Notes under the pieces: model-generated
The model's input: only the letters and a program-made list of their open reading frames with translations
Databases searched by the model: none
What the model was told of the DNA's origin: nothing
NCBI RefSeq assembly: GCF_001718315.1
Contig: NZ_CP013363.1
Span: forward strand, 1,550,001 to 1,614,000
DNA: 64,000 nucleotides
Direction: 5' to 3'
Source: Burkholderia diffusa
GTDB lineage: Bacteria > Pseudomonadota > Gammaproteobacteria > Burkholderiales > Burkholderiaceae
Shown here: positions 20,086 to 28,164 of the stretch, one piece after another
Position numbering within the stretch: position 1 is the stretch's first letter
How the letters are laid out: every line of letters begins with the position of its first letter
Position numbers and translations under genes: made by a program

Positions 20086-20978
20086 TCCAGCCCCCGCTGA
20101 CGATCGCATTGACGACAGAACGCGTCGATCAGCGCGGAATACACCGCCGGTGCTTCCACGTAACCTGCATGACCGGCCTGCGGAATCACCTGCAGCCGGA
20201 CGTGCGCGGCCGCGGCGATCCGCTCGCACGCCGCGGGCGGCGTGATCGCGTCGTTCGCGCCGACCGCGACCGCCGTGCGACCGCGAAAGCCGGCGAGATC
20301 GGACGCGAGATCGGCATTCGCGAGCAGGTGCGTGGCCTGCGCATAGCCGGCCGGCACGATGCGTGCCATGTTCCAGCGCACCCACGCACGCGCATCCTCG
20401 CTCGCGAAACCCGACAGCATGTTGCCGCTGCGCTGCTCTGCAAGCCCGGCCGGGCCGAGTTCCTCGAGCATGGCGAGGCGTGCATCGCGGCGCGTGTCGC
20501 GCGTTTCCGCAGGCGCACTGCCGTAACCGCCCGCGGGCGAGATCAGCAGCAGGCCGGCGATCCGCGCGGGCATCACGCGGGCCAACCCGCCCGCGACGAT
20601 CGCACCGAGCGAATGCCCGACCAGTACGCAGCGTTCGATGCCGAGTGCCTCGAGCCACGCGTTCAGCGACGCCGCGTAATCGGCGGCCGTCGGCGACGCG
20701 CCGTGCACGGGGGTCGACGCGCCATAGCCGGGCGCGTCCCACGCCAGCACGCGTCGCGACGCACCGAGCGTGTCGAGCTGGCGCACCCACGATGCGGCGC
20801 CCGAGCCGATCCCGTGCAGCAGCACGACGGGCAGCGCGCGGCCCGCATGCTGCGCGCCGGCCTCGCGATAGCCGATCGTGCCCGCCGCGCCGGCCGCGCA
20901 GCGCTGTTCGGGAAACTGCCCGAGCAGCGCGGCGAACGCCGCGGTGCGATCGCGTTCACGTTTGTCGATGACACTCAT
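20082..20978 (-). CDS. Alpha/beta hydrolase (putative C-C bond or ester hydrolase)
   Basis: A 298-residue alpha/beta hydrolase with oxyanion motif LLHGIGSG, nucleophile elbow GHSLG (Ser near 122), the acid in GANDAITPP and the catalytic His in AGHAGYVEAP. In operons with an extradiol dioxygenase such enzymes usually hydrolyse the meta-cleavage product, and that role is inferred here. It may also act as an esterase on a substituted precursor. No signal peptide. It overlaps the IclR gene by four bases and follows the cupin gene by 18. Confidence 0.88.
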   Translation of the reverse strand: MSVIDKRERDRTAAFAALLGQFPEQRCAAGAAGTIGYREAGAQHAGRALPVVLLHGIGSGAASWVRQLDTLGASRRVLAWDAPGYGASTPVHGASPTAADYAASLNAWLEALGIERCVLVGHSLGAIVAGGLARVMPARIAGLLLISPAGGYGSAPAETRDTRRDARLAMLEELGPAGLAEQRSGNMLSGFASEDARAWVRWNMARIVPAGYAQATHLLANADLASDLAGFRGRTAVAVGANDAITPPAACERIAAAAHVRLQVIPQAGHAGYVEAPAVYSALIDAFCRQCDRQRGLE

Positions 20979-20996
20979 TGCTTGCTCCGCCCCGTC

Positions 20997-21524
20997 TCAG
21001 CGCTTGATCTTCGCGAGCGGCGAATCCGGCGGATACGTCGGCGTGATGGGCTTCGGCGAACCGAGCATCACGCACATCAGCGCGTCTTCCTCGCCGATAT
21101 TGATTTCCGTGCGGTACACGCCGGGCGGCACCGAGATCAGGTCGCGCTCGCCGAGGATCGCTTCCCAGGTCTCGCCGTCGCGCTCGCAGATCACCTTCAT
21201 CTTGCCGCGCAACACGAAGAAGATTTCCTCGACGTCGATGTGGATGTGGCTCGGGCCGATGTTGCCGGCCGGGATGACCATCGTCGAAAACGTGAAGTTG
21301 CCGGCCGGCACCGTGTTGACGTCCTTCGCGACGCCCGTGCCGCCCGTGCCGACGTAACGCATTTGCGCACGGCGATACTTCGGGTCGTAGTCGGCCTGGA
21401 ACTTCAGCGCGTCCCAGTCGTAGCGGCGCGTCGCGTAGCGCGCGACACGCCCTTCCATCCAGTCGCCGAAGCTTGCGCCTTCCGGCTGGTCCCACGACTT
21501 GCGTTCGAGATCTGCGTCCGCCAT
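20997..21524 (-). CDS. Cupin-domain protein, probable metal-dependent enzyme
   Basis: A 175-residue single cupin with metal-binding motif HIHIDVEEIFFVLRG (His, His and Glu) and the second-motif region LISVPPGVYRTEIN, where the usual His is replaced, so the fourth ligand is uncertain. I chose ATG 21524 because AGGAG lies just before it; an in-frame ATG 15 bases upstream overlaps that site. Candidates are a ring-cleaving dioxygenase, an isomerase or a ligand sensor. In this operon an auxiliary catabolic step is likely, but unproven. Confidence 0.8.
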   Translation of the reverse strand: MADADLERKSWDQPEGASFGDWMEGRVARYATRRYDWDALKFQADYDPKYRRAQMRYVGTGGTGVAKDVNTVPAGNFTFSTMVIPAGNIGPSHIHIDVEEIFFVLRGKMKVICERDGETWEAILGERDLISVPPGVYRTEINIGEEDALMCVMLGSPKPITPTYPPDSPLAKIKR

Positions 21525-21558
21525 CGTCCTCTCCTTCATTCAGAGTGAAAACTTCAAT

Positions 21559-22329
21559 TCAATTCATTACGAAGCCGCCGTTGACCGGCAGCAGTTGACC
21601 CGTCACGAAGCGCGCGCCGTCCGACAGCAGGAACAGCACGGGGCCCGTCACGTCGTCGGGCACCTGCGCGCGCGTCAGCGCGCGGCCCTGCATGTAGAAC
21701 GCGTGCCGTTCCGCCGGCACGTAGGCCGTCGCCTCGACTTCGGTGAGACCCGGCGCGATCGCATTGACCGTCACGCCGTGCGCGCCGAACTCGCGCGCCT
21801 GCGCATGCGTCATCGCGATCACGGCGCCCTTGCTGGCGACGTATGCGAGCAGCTTCGGCGCGCCCCAGAGCGCGGTGTCCGATGCGAGGTTGACGATCGC
21901 GCCGCGGCCCGATTGCGCGAGATGCGGCAGTGCCGCGTTGCTGACGAGCCACACGCCGCGCACGTTCACGTTCATCACGGCATCCCAGGTCGACACGTCG
22001 AGTTCCGTCGACAACTTGCCGCCCGAGTTCGTGATGGCCGCGTTGTTGATCAGCGCGTCGATGCCGCCGAGCGCCGCCGCGCCTTGCGCGACGAATGCGT
22101 CGATGCTCGCCGGATCGGCCAGGTCGAGCGCGAAGAAGTGCGCGGTGTGGCCGGCTTGCGCGAGTTGCGCGGCCAGCGCTCGGCCCTCCTCGACGAGCAC
22201 GTCGCCGAACGCGACCTGCGCCCCGGCGGCGACCAGCGCCTTCACGAACGCCTCGCCGAGACCGCGCGCGCCGCCCGTCACGAGCACACGGCGCCCCGTC
22301 AGCGACACCACCGGCGCGAACTCAGCCAT
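21559..22329 (-). CDS. Short-chain dehydrogenase, candidate cis-dihydrodiol dehydrogenase
   Basis: A 256-residue classical SDR with cofactor motif TGGARGLGEA, NNAA (LINNAAITNS), the catalytic Ser region NLASD and intact Tyr/Lys in AYVASKGAV. It follows and overlaps (8 bases) the Rieske oxygenase gene, suggesting that it rearomatises a dihydrodiol or oxidises an alcohol released by the oxygenase. The start is ATG 22329 (MAEFAPVV), internal to the upstream gene's end. Unlike the operon's other SDR gene, its catalytic residues are complete. Confidence 0.88.
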   Translation of the reverse strand: MAEFAPVVSLTGRRVLVTGGARGLGEAFVKALVAAGAQVAFGDVLVEEGRALAAQLAQAGHTAHFFALDLADPASIDAFVAQGAAALGGIDALINNAAITNSGGKLSTELDVSTWDAVMNVNVRGVWLVSNAALPHLAQSGRGAIVNLASDTALWGAPKLLAYVASKGAVIAMTHAQAREFGAHGVTVNAIAPGLTEVEATAYVPAERHAFYMQGRALTRAQVPDDVTGPVLFLLSDGARFVTGQLLPVNGGFVMN

Positions 22330-23392
22330 TCGTGGACTCCGCCGCGGCTTGCGCCGCACGGTGAGCGTCGAGCGCGGACAGATGTTCCTGCGCGCGCTGG
22401 CGCAGCATCCGGCGCACGCGCGTGATGCCGACGTCGTGCTGGTACAGGTATTCGTGATCGCGCGCGTGCGGCGCGAGGCTTTCGAGGACGTAGCGGTCCT
22501 GCTCGAGCACGTCCCAGTGCAGGCCTTCGAGGCGGTTGCGGTACATGAAGCGCCACACGTCGCGCTGCCAGCCGCTGACCTTGCGGGTGCGCCAGAAATA
22601 GACCTGGCAGTTGTCGCCGTCGACCGGCGTCGCGAAGCCGATGATCCCGAAGTTGCCGCCCGGACCGAACTTCTGCTTGTACGGAATCGCGAGACGCATC
22701 CACAGGCAGCCCGTTTCGCCGAGCTCGACCCAGTCGAAGTTCACGTCGCGCTGGCCGATCTTCTCGAACATCAGGCCGGTTTCCGTCTTGCGCACGCGCA
22801 TCTCGGCCTGCTTGTCGCCTTCGGCCATCGAGTGCGACGTCGCGTGCAGGTACGCGCCGTGCATCGGGTCCATCACGTTGTCGATCGCGTACTGGTAATT
22901 GCACTTCCAGTTCGATACGCACAGGAAGTGGCCGTATTCGTCGGCGACCAGTTCTTCCGGCAGGTTCAGCGGCGCCGGTTCGCCATGCGCTTCATCGCCG
23001 AACCACAGGAAGATCGCGCCGGCCTTCTCTTCGACCGGATACGACTTCACGCACTTCATGCCTTCGAGCGGACAGTTCGAGACGGCCGGCACGCGGGCGA
23101 CGGTGCCGCCGCCGTCGACCTCGATGCCGTGATACCAGCAGGCGATGTTGCCGCCGAGGTTCCAGCCGAGCGACAGGCGCGCGCCGCGGTGCGGACAACG
23201 ATCCTCCAGCGCGTGGACCTTCCCCTCGTGATCGCGCCACAGCACGATCTGCTCGGACAGGCGCGTCAGGCCGACGGGCGCGTTGGACACCTGCCAGCTC
23301 GGGGCTACGGGATACCAGTAGTTCTTGATGCCGCGATCGAGGTACTCGCGGACCGGGTCGTGTTGGGCTTCGTGTTGTGCGGGGGACGTCAT
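22322..23392 (-). CDS. Rieske non-haem iron oxygenase, catalytic subunit
   Basis: A 356-residue ring-hydroxylating or demethylating oxygenase. The Rieske motif CPHRGARLSLG...CWYHG (CxH-CxxH) is near residues 46-68. The mononuclear iron site follows the D-x3-D-x2-H-x4-H pattern in DNVMDPMHGAYLH. The length and lack of a beta-subunit gene place it with homo-oligomeric alpha-only oxygenases (VanA, DdmC, CarAa and phthalate types). Electrons would come via the ferredoxin at 23760 and the reductase at 12063. The start is ATG 23392 after CCGGAG. The substrate is unknown. Confidence 0.92.
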   Translation of the reverse strand: MTSPAQHEAQHDPVREYLDRGIKNYWYPVAPSWQVSNAPVGLTRLSEQIVLWRDHEGKVHALEDRCPHRGARLSLGWNLGGNIACWYHGIEVDGGGTVARVPAVSNCPLEGMKCVKSYPVEEKAGAIFLWFGDEAHGEPAPLNLPEELVADEYGHFLCVSNWKCNYQYAIDNVMDPMHGAYLHATSHSMAEGDKQAEMRVRKTETGLMFEKIGQRDVNFDWVELGETGCLWMRLAIPYKQKFGPGGNFGIIGFATPVDGDNCQVYFWRTRKVSGWQRDVWRFMYRNRLEGLHWDVLEQDRYVLESLAPHARDHEYLYQHDVGITRVRRMLRQRAQEHLSALDAHRAAQAAAESTNG

Positions 23393-23446
23393 CAGTGTGC
23401 TCCGGATGCGGTTGTCGTCGGGTCGGCGGTCACGCGGCGCGCGCGC

Positions 23447-23758
23447 TCATTCCGCCAGCGAGGCCATTTCGGCGCGGAAGCGCTCGGCCGTCCACGCGGT
23501 GCCGTCCGGCGCGCGGAAGCCGATGCGGTTCAGACCCGCGACGACATCGTCCAGCTCGGTCGCGCCGCTCTCGAACACGCGTTCGAGCGCATCGCCAAGG
23601 TCGTTTTCATATTGGGTCGGCTCGGCCTTGCGGTTCTGCCAGATCCGGTTCTCGACCTGGCCCGGGATCTCGATCTGCCCCTTGCCGGCGACGTTGTTCG
23701 GCTGCGGCGCCACCCACGGCTTCAGGAAGGGATTGAAGTTGACGGTCGCTTCTTTCAT
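23447..23758 (-). CDS. Small protein resembling a recombinase-like HTH domain
   Basis: A 103-residue protein between the ferredoxin and oxygenase genes, one base after the ferredoxin stop. Its N-terminal half is extended and rich in Pro, Gln and Asn (NPFLKPWVAPQPNN). The C-terminal half (LDDVVAGLNRIGFRAPDGTAWTAERFRAEMASL) resembles the helix-turn-helix of serine-recombinase-type domains, with GxxxPDGxxWTxxxF. Similar short proteins are annotated in some oxygenase clusters as recombinase-like HTH proteins, without known function. It is not a ring-hydroxylating beta subunit. DNA binding is only inferred. Confidence 0.7.
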   Translation of the reverse strand: MKEATVNFNPFLKPWVAPQPNNVAGKGQIEIPGQVENRIWQNRKAEPTQYENDLGDALERVFESGATELDDVVAGLNRIGFRAPDGTAWTAERFRAEMASLAE

Positions 23759-23759
23759 G

Positions 23760-24077
23760 TCATTCCACCTTGATCTGGATTTCCTCGCCGGCCAGCCGCA
23801 CCGCGTACTGCTTCAGCGCGCGCCCGCCCGGGCCCTTCAGGCATTCGCCCGTCTTGATGTCGAACACGGCCTCGTGCAGCGGGCATTCGACGGTGCCTTC
23901 GTCGACGAACCCCTGCGTCAGCAGCGCGTACGCATGCGGACACACGTTCTCGAGCGCATACACCTCGTCGCCGACGCGGTAGATCCCGATTTCGACGCCG
24001 TCGGTCCGCTTGAACTCGATCGGCGTGTCTTCCGACAGCGCGCCGGCGTGCCCGGCGCAAACCCATTGTTCAGACAT
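23760..24077 (-). CDS. Rieske-type [2Fe-2S] ferredoxin
   Basis: A 105-residue Rieske ferredoxin with cluster ligands in ENVCPHAYALL and VECPLHEAVFD (CxH, CxxH). It is the electron carrier of a three-component oxygenase. I chose ATG 24077 (MSEQWVC), with GAAGGG upstream, over an in-frame upstream ATG. It is the first gene of the 14-gene leftward operon, reading from a strong promoter at 24156-24183. Confidence 0.92.
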   Translation of the reverse strand: MSEQWVCAGHAGALSEDTPIEFKRTDGVEIGIYRVGDEVYALENVCPHAYALLTQGFVDEGTVECPLHEAVFDIKTGECLKGPGGRALKQYAVRLAGEEIQIKVE

Positions 24078-24120
24078 CTCACACCCTTCCTTCTGATCGA
24101 CTCTCGGTTCGCTCCGGATT

Positions 24121-24138
24121 TGTTCCATATCCGGAACA
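24121..24138. promoter_or_regulatory. Palindromic operator TGTTCC-N6-GGAACA, catabolic-operon side
   Basis: A perfect 6-6-6 inverted repeat whose first base (in the transcript direction) lies 17 bases downstream of the -10 box of the leftward promoter. It is therefore just inside the transcript and well placed for repression. The same repeat arms occur at 24406-24423. IclR-family regulators are the likely ligands by context. Confidence 0.75.
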
Positions 24139-24155
24139 GCAGTTTATGGATGGTG

Positions 24156-24183
24156 ATTATAGGAGCGACTTTCCATGAGTAAA
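24156..24183 (-). promoter_or_regulatory. Promoter of the 14-gene catabolic operon
   Basis: On the minus strand: -35 TTTACT (24183-24178), a 16-base spacer and a perfect -10 TATAAT (24161-24156). The start site is expected near 24149, about 70 bases before the ferredoxin ATG. Confidence 0.7.
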
Positions 24184-24357
24184 ACAAAAAGCTGCATGTC
24201 ATAGGGAAAACACCGACCGCCAGGTCGACGGCCGGCGCCGCACCCCGTGTCGAATGTGATTTCTTGTTTCACGGCGGGGATTTAAGTCTGTTTTTCAGAA
24301 CGCTCGAAGCCGTGTTGCGGATCGTCCTCAAGCTCATCCGGCCCGATAAATTTATTT

Positions 24358-24385
24358 TTGATACTTTGCGCGCCCCCTCTATACT
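24358..24385 (+). promoter_or_regulatory. Promoter of the divergent porin gene
   Basis: -35 TTGATA (24358-24363), a 16-base spacer and -10 TATACT (24380-24385). The start site is expected near 24392, giving a 5' leader of about 135 bases that contains the operator at 24406-24423. Confidence 0.7.
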
Positions 24386-24405
24386 CCATTCCATCAGAGG
24401 CACAT

Positions 24406-24423
24406 TGTTCCTTATATGGAACA
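24406..24423. promoter_or_regulatory. Palindromic operator TGTTCC-N6-GGAACA, porin side
   Basis: The second copy of the 18-bp site found at 24121-24138, with the central six bases TTATAT. It begins 20 bases after the porin -10 box, mirroring the position of the other copy relative to its own promoter. The two sites are about 285 bases apart, centre to centre. Confidence 0.75.
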
Positions 24424-24528
24424 CAAAAGATGCCCGCCCGGTGGTGAAGAAAGCGCGCGACGGCCGGCCGTCCTCGTGCCCGCCGCCACGGCACGTTTCT
24501 CATCAGGTTTGGAGAGTCAGGAGATCAA

Positions 24529-25608
24529 ATGGTCAAGCACGCGGTAGCAGCAGCAATCATCGGAATGGGCGCGGCGTCGGGCGCCTGGGCGCAGAGCAGC
24601 GTGACGCTGTACGGCAGCATGGATGCCGGCGTCGCCTATGTGAACAACGTCGGCGGTCATGCGAAATGGGCGATGATCCAGGGCAACACGCAGCCCGACC
24701 GGTGGGGCCTGAAAGGCAAGGAAGACCTCGGCGGCGGCCTGTCGGCGATCTTCCAGCTCGAAAACGGCTTCTATACGAACAACGGGCAATTCGCGACCGC
24801 GAACACGATCTGGAATCGCGCGGCGTTCGTCGGCCTCAGTTCCGACCGCTACGGCACGCTGACGCTCGGCCGGCAAACGCCGCTGACGTTCGACTATCTC
24901 GATCCGCTCAGCACCGCGTATCTCGCGATGAGCTGGTATGCGTTCCATCCGGGCAACATCGACGGGCTCGCCGCGACCGGCAACGTGCCGTACAACAACG
25001 CGGTCAAGTACCGTTCGCCGAGCTTCGCCGGCTTCTCGGCCGCGGCGACGATGGCGCTCGGCAACACGACGAACTTCTCGACCGGCAAGTCCGTCGGTGT
25101 CGCGCTGAACTATGCGAACGGGCCGTTCAAGGCATCGGCCGTCTACTCGAACGAGCACGACCGCGCGATCCTGATCGGCCAGACGGGCATCACGTCGTTC
25201 CAGGGGCAAAACACCGCCAACGGCTACCTCGCGAACAAGGTCGAGAACATCGGCGCGGGCGCGTCGTACCAGTTCGGCGACTTCCTCGTGCACGGCCTCT
25301 ACACGCGCGTGAAGATGCAGTCGAACGGGTTTTCCGACACGTTCCAGAGCTACGACGCGGGTGTGAACTACCGCAGCAGCGCGTTCAACACGATCGCGGG
25401 CGGCGCGGCGACCACGACGCTGGCCGGCCGCCGCTGGACGCAGGTCGAGCTCGGCGACATCTATTCGCTGTCCAAGCGCACGCAGCTGTACGCGAACGTG
25501 CTGTACGAGCATGGTTCGGGCGGCGCGAAGGCCGCGTTCTTCACGGCCGGTGTGTCGAGCACCGCGAACCAGGTGGTCGTGCTGGCCGGCATCCACCATT
25601 CGTTCTGA
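24529..25608 (+). CDS. OmpC-type trimeric porin (Gram-negative porin family)
   Basis: A 359-residue outer-membrane porin with a signal peptide cleaved after AWA, then SSVTLYGSMDAGVAY, the usual first strand of Burkholderiales porins. It has the RWGLKGKEDLGGGLSAIFQLENGF segment and a terminal Phe, the Bam recognition residue. The ribosome site AGGAG lies five bases before the ATG. It is divergent from the catabolic operon and shares the TGTTCC-N6-GGAACA operator, so it probably admits the operon's substrate. A terminator follows at 25647. Confidence 0.92.
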   Translation: MVKHAVAAAIIGMGAASGAWAQSSVTLYGSMDAGVAYVNNVGGHAKWAMIQGNTQPDRWGLKGKEDLGGGLSAIFQLENGFYTNNGQFATANTIWNRAAFVGLSSDRYGTLTLGRQTPLTFDYLDPLSTAYLAMSWYAFHPGNIDGLAATGNVPYNNAVKYRSPSFAGFSAAATMALGNTTNFSTGKSVGVALNYANGPFKASAVYSNEHDRAILIGQTGITSFQGQNTANGYLANKVENIGAGASYQFGDFLVHGLYTRVKMQSNGFSDTFQSYDAGVNYRSSAFNTIAGGAATTTLAGRRWTQVELGDIYSLSKRTQLYANVLYEHGSGGAKAAFFTAGVSSTANQVVVLAGIHHSF

Positions 25609-25646
25609 GCGGCGACGGGCGCATGCGCCCGGGGCCGGAAACGACA

Positions 25647-25672
25647 AGAGCAGCCCGCGGGCTGCTCTTTTT
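25647..25672 (+). terminator. Rho-independent terminator after the porin gene
   Basis: A perfect 22-base palindrome AGAGCAGCCCG-CGGGCTGCTCT followed by a run of T, 39 bases after the porin stop. Confidence 0.85.
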
Positions 25673-25720
25673 CATTGGCGCTGGATGAATGAAGCCGCAC
25701 GATGCGGCTTGTGCGACGAA

Positions 25721-26680
25721 TCAGAACATCGCGACCCGATGACGCGCGTGCGCGAACGTCGGATCGCTTTCGAGCGGCCGGTAATTCAGGCGTTGCGACA
25801 GATCGACCGCCGCACCGCACACTGCTTCGACGAGCCGCTCCTTTTCGCCGGCCTCGCCGATCTCGGAGCGCGGCACCGTCGCGGTGACCGCCGCGACGAT
25901 CGCGCCCGAATGATCCCGCACGGGCGCGGTCACGGCCGAGATGCCGCTCTCGAACGCGGCCTCGCTGACCGCGTAGCCGAGCCGCGCGTAGTGACGCACG
26001 CGCTCGTACAGCTCGTCGACGGTGCCCGGCGTGCGTTCGGTGAACTGTTCGAGCCGTTTTTCCGGATAAAGCTGACGCAACGCGTCGCGCGTGAGGTCAC
26101 CCATCAGCACGTGCCCGTGCACGGTCGCGTGCGCGGGCAGCCGCGTGCCGACATGCACCTTCACCGAGCCGAACATCGACGTGTTGCTCTGCGCCTTCGC
26201 GACGAACACGACATCGCGCTGGTCGCGGATCAACAGGTGTGTCGACAGGCCCGTCGCGTCGCGCAGCCGTTCGAGCACGGGCGTGCCGAGATCGGTCAGT
26301 TCGAGCGAATTCAGGTATTCGAAGCCAAGCCGCAGCACGCCGACGCCGAGCCGGAAATAACGGTCGCCGTTCACGCGCTCGAGAAAGCCGAGCGCCTCGA
26401 GCGTCTGCAGCAGGCGGAAGGTGGTCGTGCGCGGGATGCCGATGCGCTTCGACAGCTCGGGCGCGCCGAGCACCGGCTCGCGCGCGGAGAATTCGGCGAG
26501 AATCCGCAGCCCGCGTTCGAGGCCCGGGACCAGATACGACGACGCGCCGCCGGACGATTCGTCGTCGCCCGCGCCGTGCTTCGACGCGTCGTGGCCGGCG
26601 TCGTCGCCCGCTGTCGCGCGCGGCACGCTTGCCGGCTTCGCCGGTGGTTTCGATGCGCCGCTCATCGTTGTCTTGGCCAT
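25721..26680 (-). CDS. IclR-family regulator, paralogue of the operon-encoded one
   Basis: A 319-residue IclR protein with a longer, low-complexity polar lead (about 50 residues, rich in Ala, Asp and Ser). A winged HTH follows (APELSKRIGIPRTTTFRLLQ), then the effector-binding domain (GLSTHLLIRDQRDVVFVAKAQS, RLPAHATVHGHVLM, AVTAPVRD). It differs from the regulator at 19225-20085 by only two residues across the HTH segment. It is monocistronic and convergent with the porin gene. I start it at ATG 26680; no strong ribosome site is visible, so an internal start at 26662 (MSGASKP) is possible. Confidence 0.88.
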   Translation of the reverse strand: MAKTTMSGASKPPAKPASVPRATAGDDAGHDASKHGAGDDESSGGASSYLVPGLERGLRILAEFSAREPVLGAPELSKRIGIPRTTTFRLLQTLEALGFLERVNGDRYFRLGVGVLRLGFEYLNSLELTDLGTPVLERLRDATGLSTHLLIRDQRDVVFVAKAQSNTSMFGSVKVHVGTRLPAHATVHGHVLMGDLTRDALRQLYPEKRLEQFTERTPGTVDELYERVRHYARLGYAVSEAAFESGISAVTAPVRDHSGAIVAAVTATVPRSEIGEAGEKERLVEAVCGAAVDLSQRLNYRPLESDPTFAHARHRVAMF

Positions 26681-26728
26681 GTGCGCATGGACGGAAAGGA
26701 ATCGTTCACGAGGTACCAGCGATGACTG

Positions 26729-26757
26729 ATTATCGAATTTCGACCGGGCAGGATCAA
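26729..26757 (-). promoter_or_regulatory. Putative promoter of the second IclR gene
   Basis: On the minus strand: -35 TTGATC, a 17-base spacer and -10 GATAAT, about 49 bases before the chosen ATG. No TGTTCC-N6-GGAACA site is seen here, so autoregulation through that site is not supported. Confidence 0.55.
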
Positions 26758-26871
26758 CAGGATCCGGCGGATGTGGCCGGCACAATGCACCGACTGAATA
26801 GCCTGGCGCGATTGGAAGGATAGCAGCGATAGACAGGGCTGCCCACCGGAACATGCCCGGTCGCGACATCT

Positions 26872-26900
26872 GCGGCGCGGCCCCCATCATGCCGCGCCGC
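26872..26900. terminator. GC hairpin after the second tssL gene (weak terminator candidate)
   Basis: A ten-pair stem GCGGCGCGGC / GCCGCGCCGC with a nine-base loop, 28 bases past the stop of the last left-arm T6SS gene. It lacks a T run on the minus strand, so it may only stabilise the mRNA end. Confidence 0.3.
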
Positions 26901-26927
26901 CGCGCATCGGGCATCGGACGCCGTGTA

Positions 26928-28145
26928 TCAGTCCGAGAGGGTCACTTCGACTCGGCGGTTCCTGGCGCGGCCGTCTGGCGTACCGTTATCCGCCAGCGGA
27001 TCGGTGTCGCCCTTTCCGACCACACCGATATGCTGCGCAGGCACCCCGGCTGCGACGAGGATTTGCGCAACTTGCCGGGCTCGCGCTTCGGAAAGCGCCT
27101 GATTGAAACCGGAACGCGCCTGGCTGGCCTTCACACTATCCGTGTATCCGGTCACGAGTATGTTCGAGCCCTCGCCCGACGCCACGATTTCCCTGCCGAC
27201 GGCTGCCACGATGGACGCGGCCCACGGCGCCACCGCCGCATCGCCGGGCCCGAACATGCCGCCGAGCCGAAGCGTCAACGCGCGTCGCCCGGTACCGGCG
27301 ATCAACTCGACGTTGCCGGCGGCGATTTCATCGCGAAGGCGCGCGGACAGACTGCCGGCCCGCAGATCGAGCGACGACACCGGCGGACGTGCACGCTTCG
27401 CGCGGACCCAATGATCCACCGCGGCATAGCCGCCGGCCCCCGCCAGCAACGCGGCGACGAGTCCTCCGACGATTCGCAGTCGCGACCGACGCACACGTAC
27501 CGGCCGCACCCACGGATCGACCGCCCGCGCCCGCGTGCGAACCGTGTCGGCGACTGGATCGAAGCATAAGCCGCCCGTCACCACCGCGTCATGCACGCAC
27601 TCGCGAATGTGCTGCAAGCGCTGCCGGCCGCCGCTTTCATGGCGGTATCGGCCGCAGAAACCGAGATCGAGGATATTCTGGAACACCTCGATCAGATCGA
27701 GATGCTCGCGCGGGCTGCGCATCGCTTCGTCAATCAGCCGGAAGACACGGTCGCCGCCCTGCCGATCGTGTCCGAATGCCGCTGCCAAGCCATTCGTCTG
27801 CCACTCGACGCCGGCTGCATCGCCTCGCCCCCATTTCGTCTGCATCGCAGCTTCGTCGAGCGCGGAGCACAGGCTGTACCCCGCATGCTTGACGTGGTCG
27901 GCCCGCAGTCGAAGCTCGCTGCAGACGCGCATGAACAGCCGGAGCTCCTGCTCCAGCCACTGACGCCGCCGAGCGACGGCCGCCGCGTCAAGCGTGTCGG
28001 GCGTTTCGGCCAGCGCGCTCAACAGGACACGCGCGGCCTCGAGCAATGGATTGACCGCCTGCTCCGCCGCCTTGACGCGCGCGGCGAACGGCGGCGACAC
28101 CGGCGCGCCGATGCGGTTTTGTGAATGCATGGTCGAATTCGTCAC
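26928..28145 (-). CDS. Second TssL: DotU domain plus OmpA-like peptidoglycan-binding domain
   Basis: A 405-residue inner-membrane protein. It has an N-terminal DotU/IcmH domain (NPLLEAARVLLSAL, CSALDEAAMQTKWG), a single membrane segment near 230-250 (IVGGLVAALLAGAGGYAAV) and a C-terminal OmpA-like domain (LVTGYTDSVKAS, NQALSEARARQVAQIL, NRRVEVTLSD). TssL forms the T6SS membrane complex with TssM and TssJ. The start is GTG 28145 after GGGAGGA. It lies 19 bases downstream of tssM. A fuller TssL (441 aa) is encoded upstream of tssM, so this is a divergent duplicate, not the only copy. Confidence 0.88.
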   Translation of the reverse strand: MTNSTMHSQNRIGAPVSPPFAARVKAAEQAVNPLLEAARVLLSALAETPDTLDAAAVARRRQWLEQELRLFMRVCSELRLRADHVKHAGYSLCSALDEAAMQTKWGRGDAAGVEWQTNGLAAAFGHDRQGGDRVFRLIDEAMRSPREHLDLIEVFQNILDLGFCGRYRHESGGRQRLQHIRECVHDAVVTGGLCFDPVADTVRTRARAVDPWVRPVRVRRSRLRIVGGLVAALLAGAGGYAAVDHWVRAKRARPPVSSLDLRAGSLSARLRDEIAAGNVELIAGTGRRALTLRLGGMFGPGDAAVAPWAASIVAAVGREIVASGEGSNILVTGYTDSVKASQARSGFNQALSEARARQVAQILVAAGVPAQHIGVVGKGDTDPLADNGTPDGRARNRRVEVTLSD

Positions 28146-28164
28146 GTCGATCCGTCCTCCCGTC

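Noticed and set aside
26722-26823. 33-codon plus-strand frame (MTDYRISTGQ...) with a GAGG site
   Set aside because: It lies over the promoter of the second IclR gene, has no hydrophobic or domain pattern and no neighbour in the same direction; the ribosome-site match alone is weak evidence.
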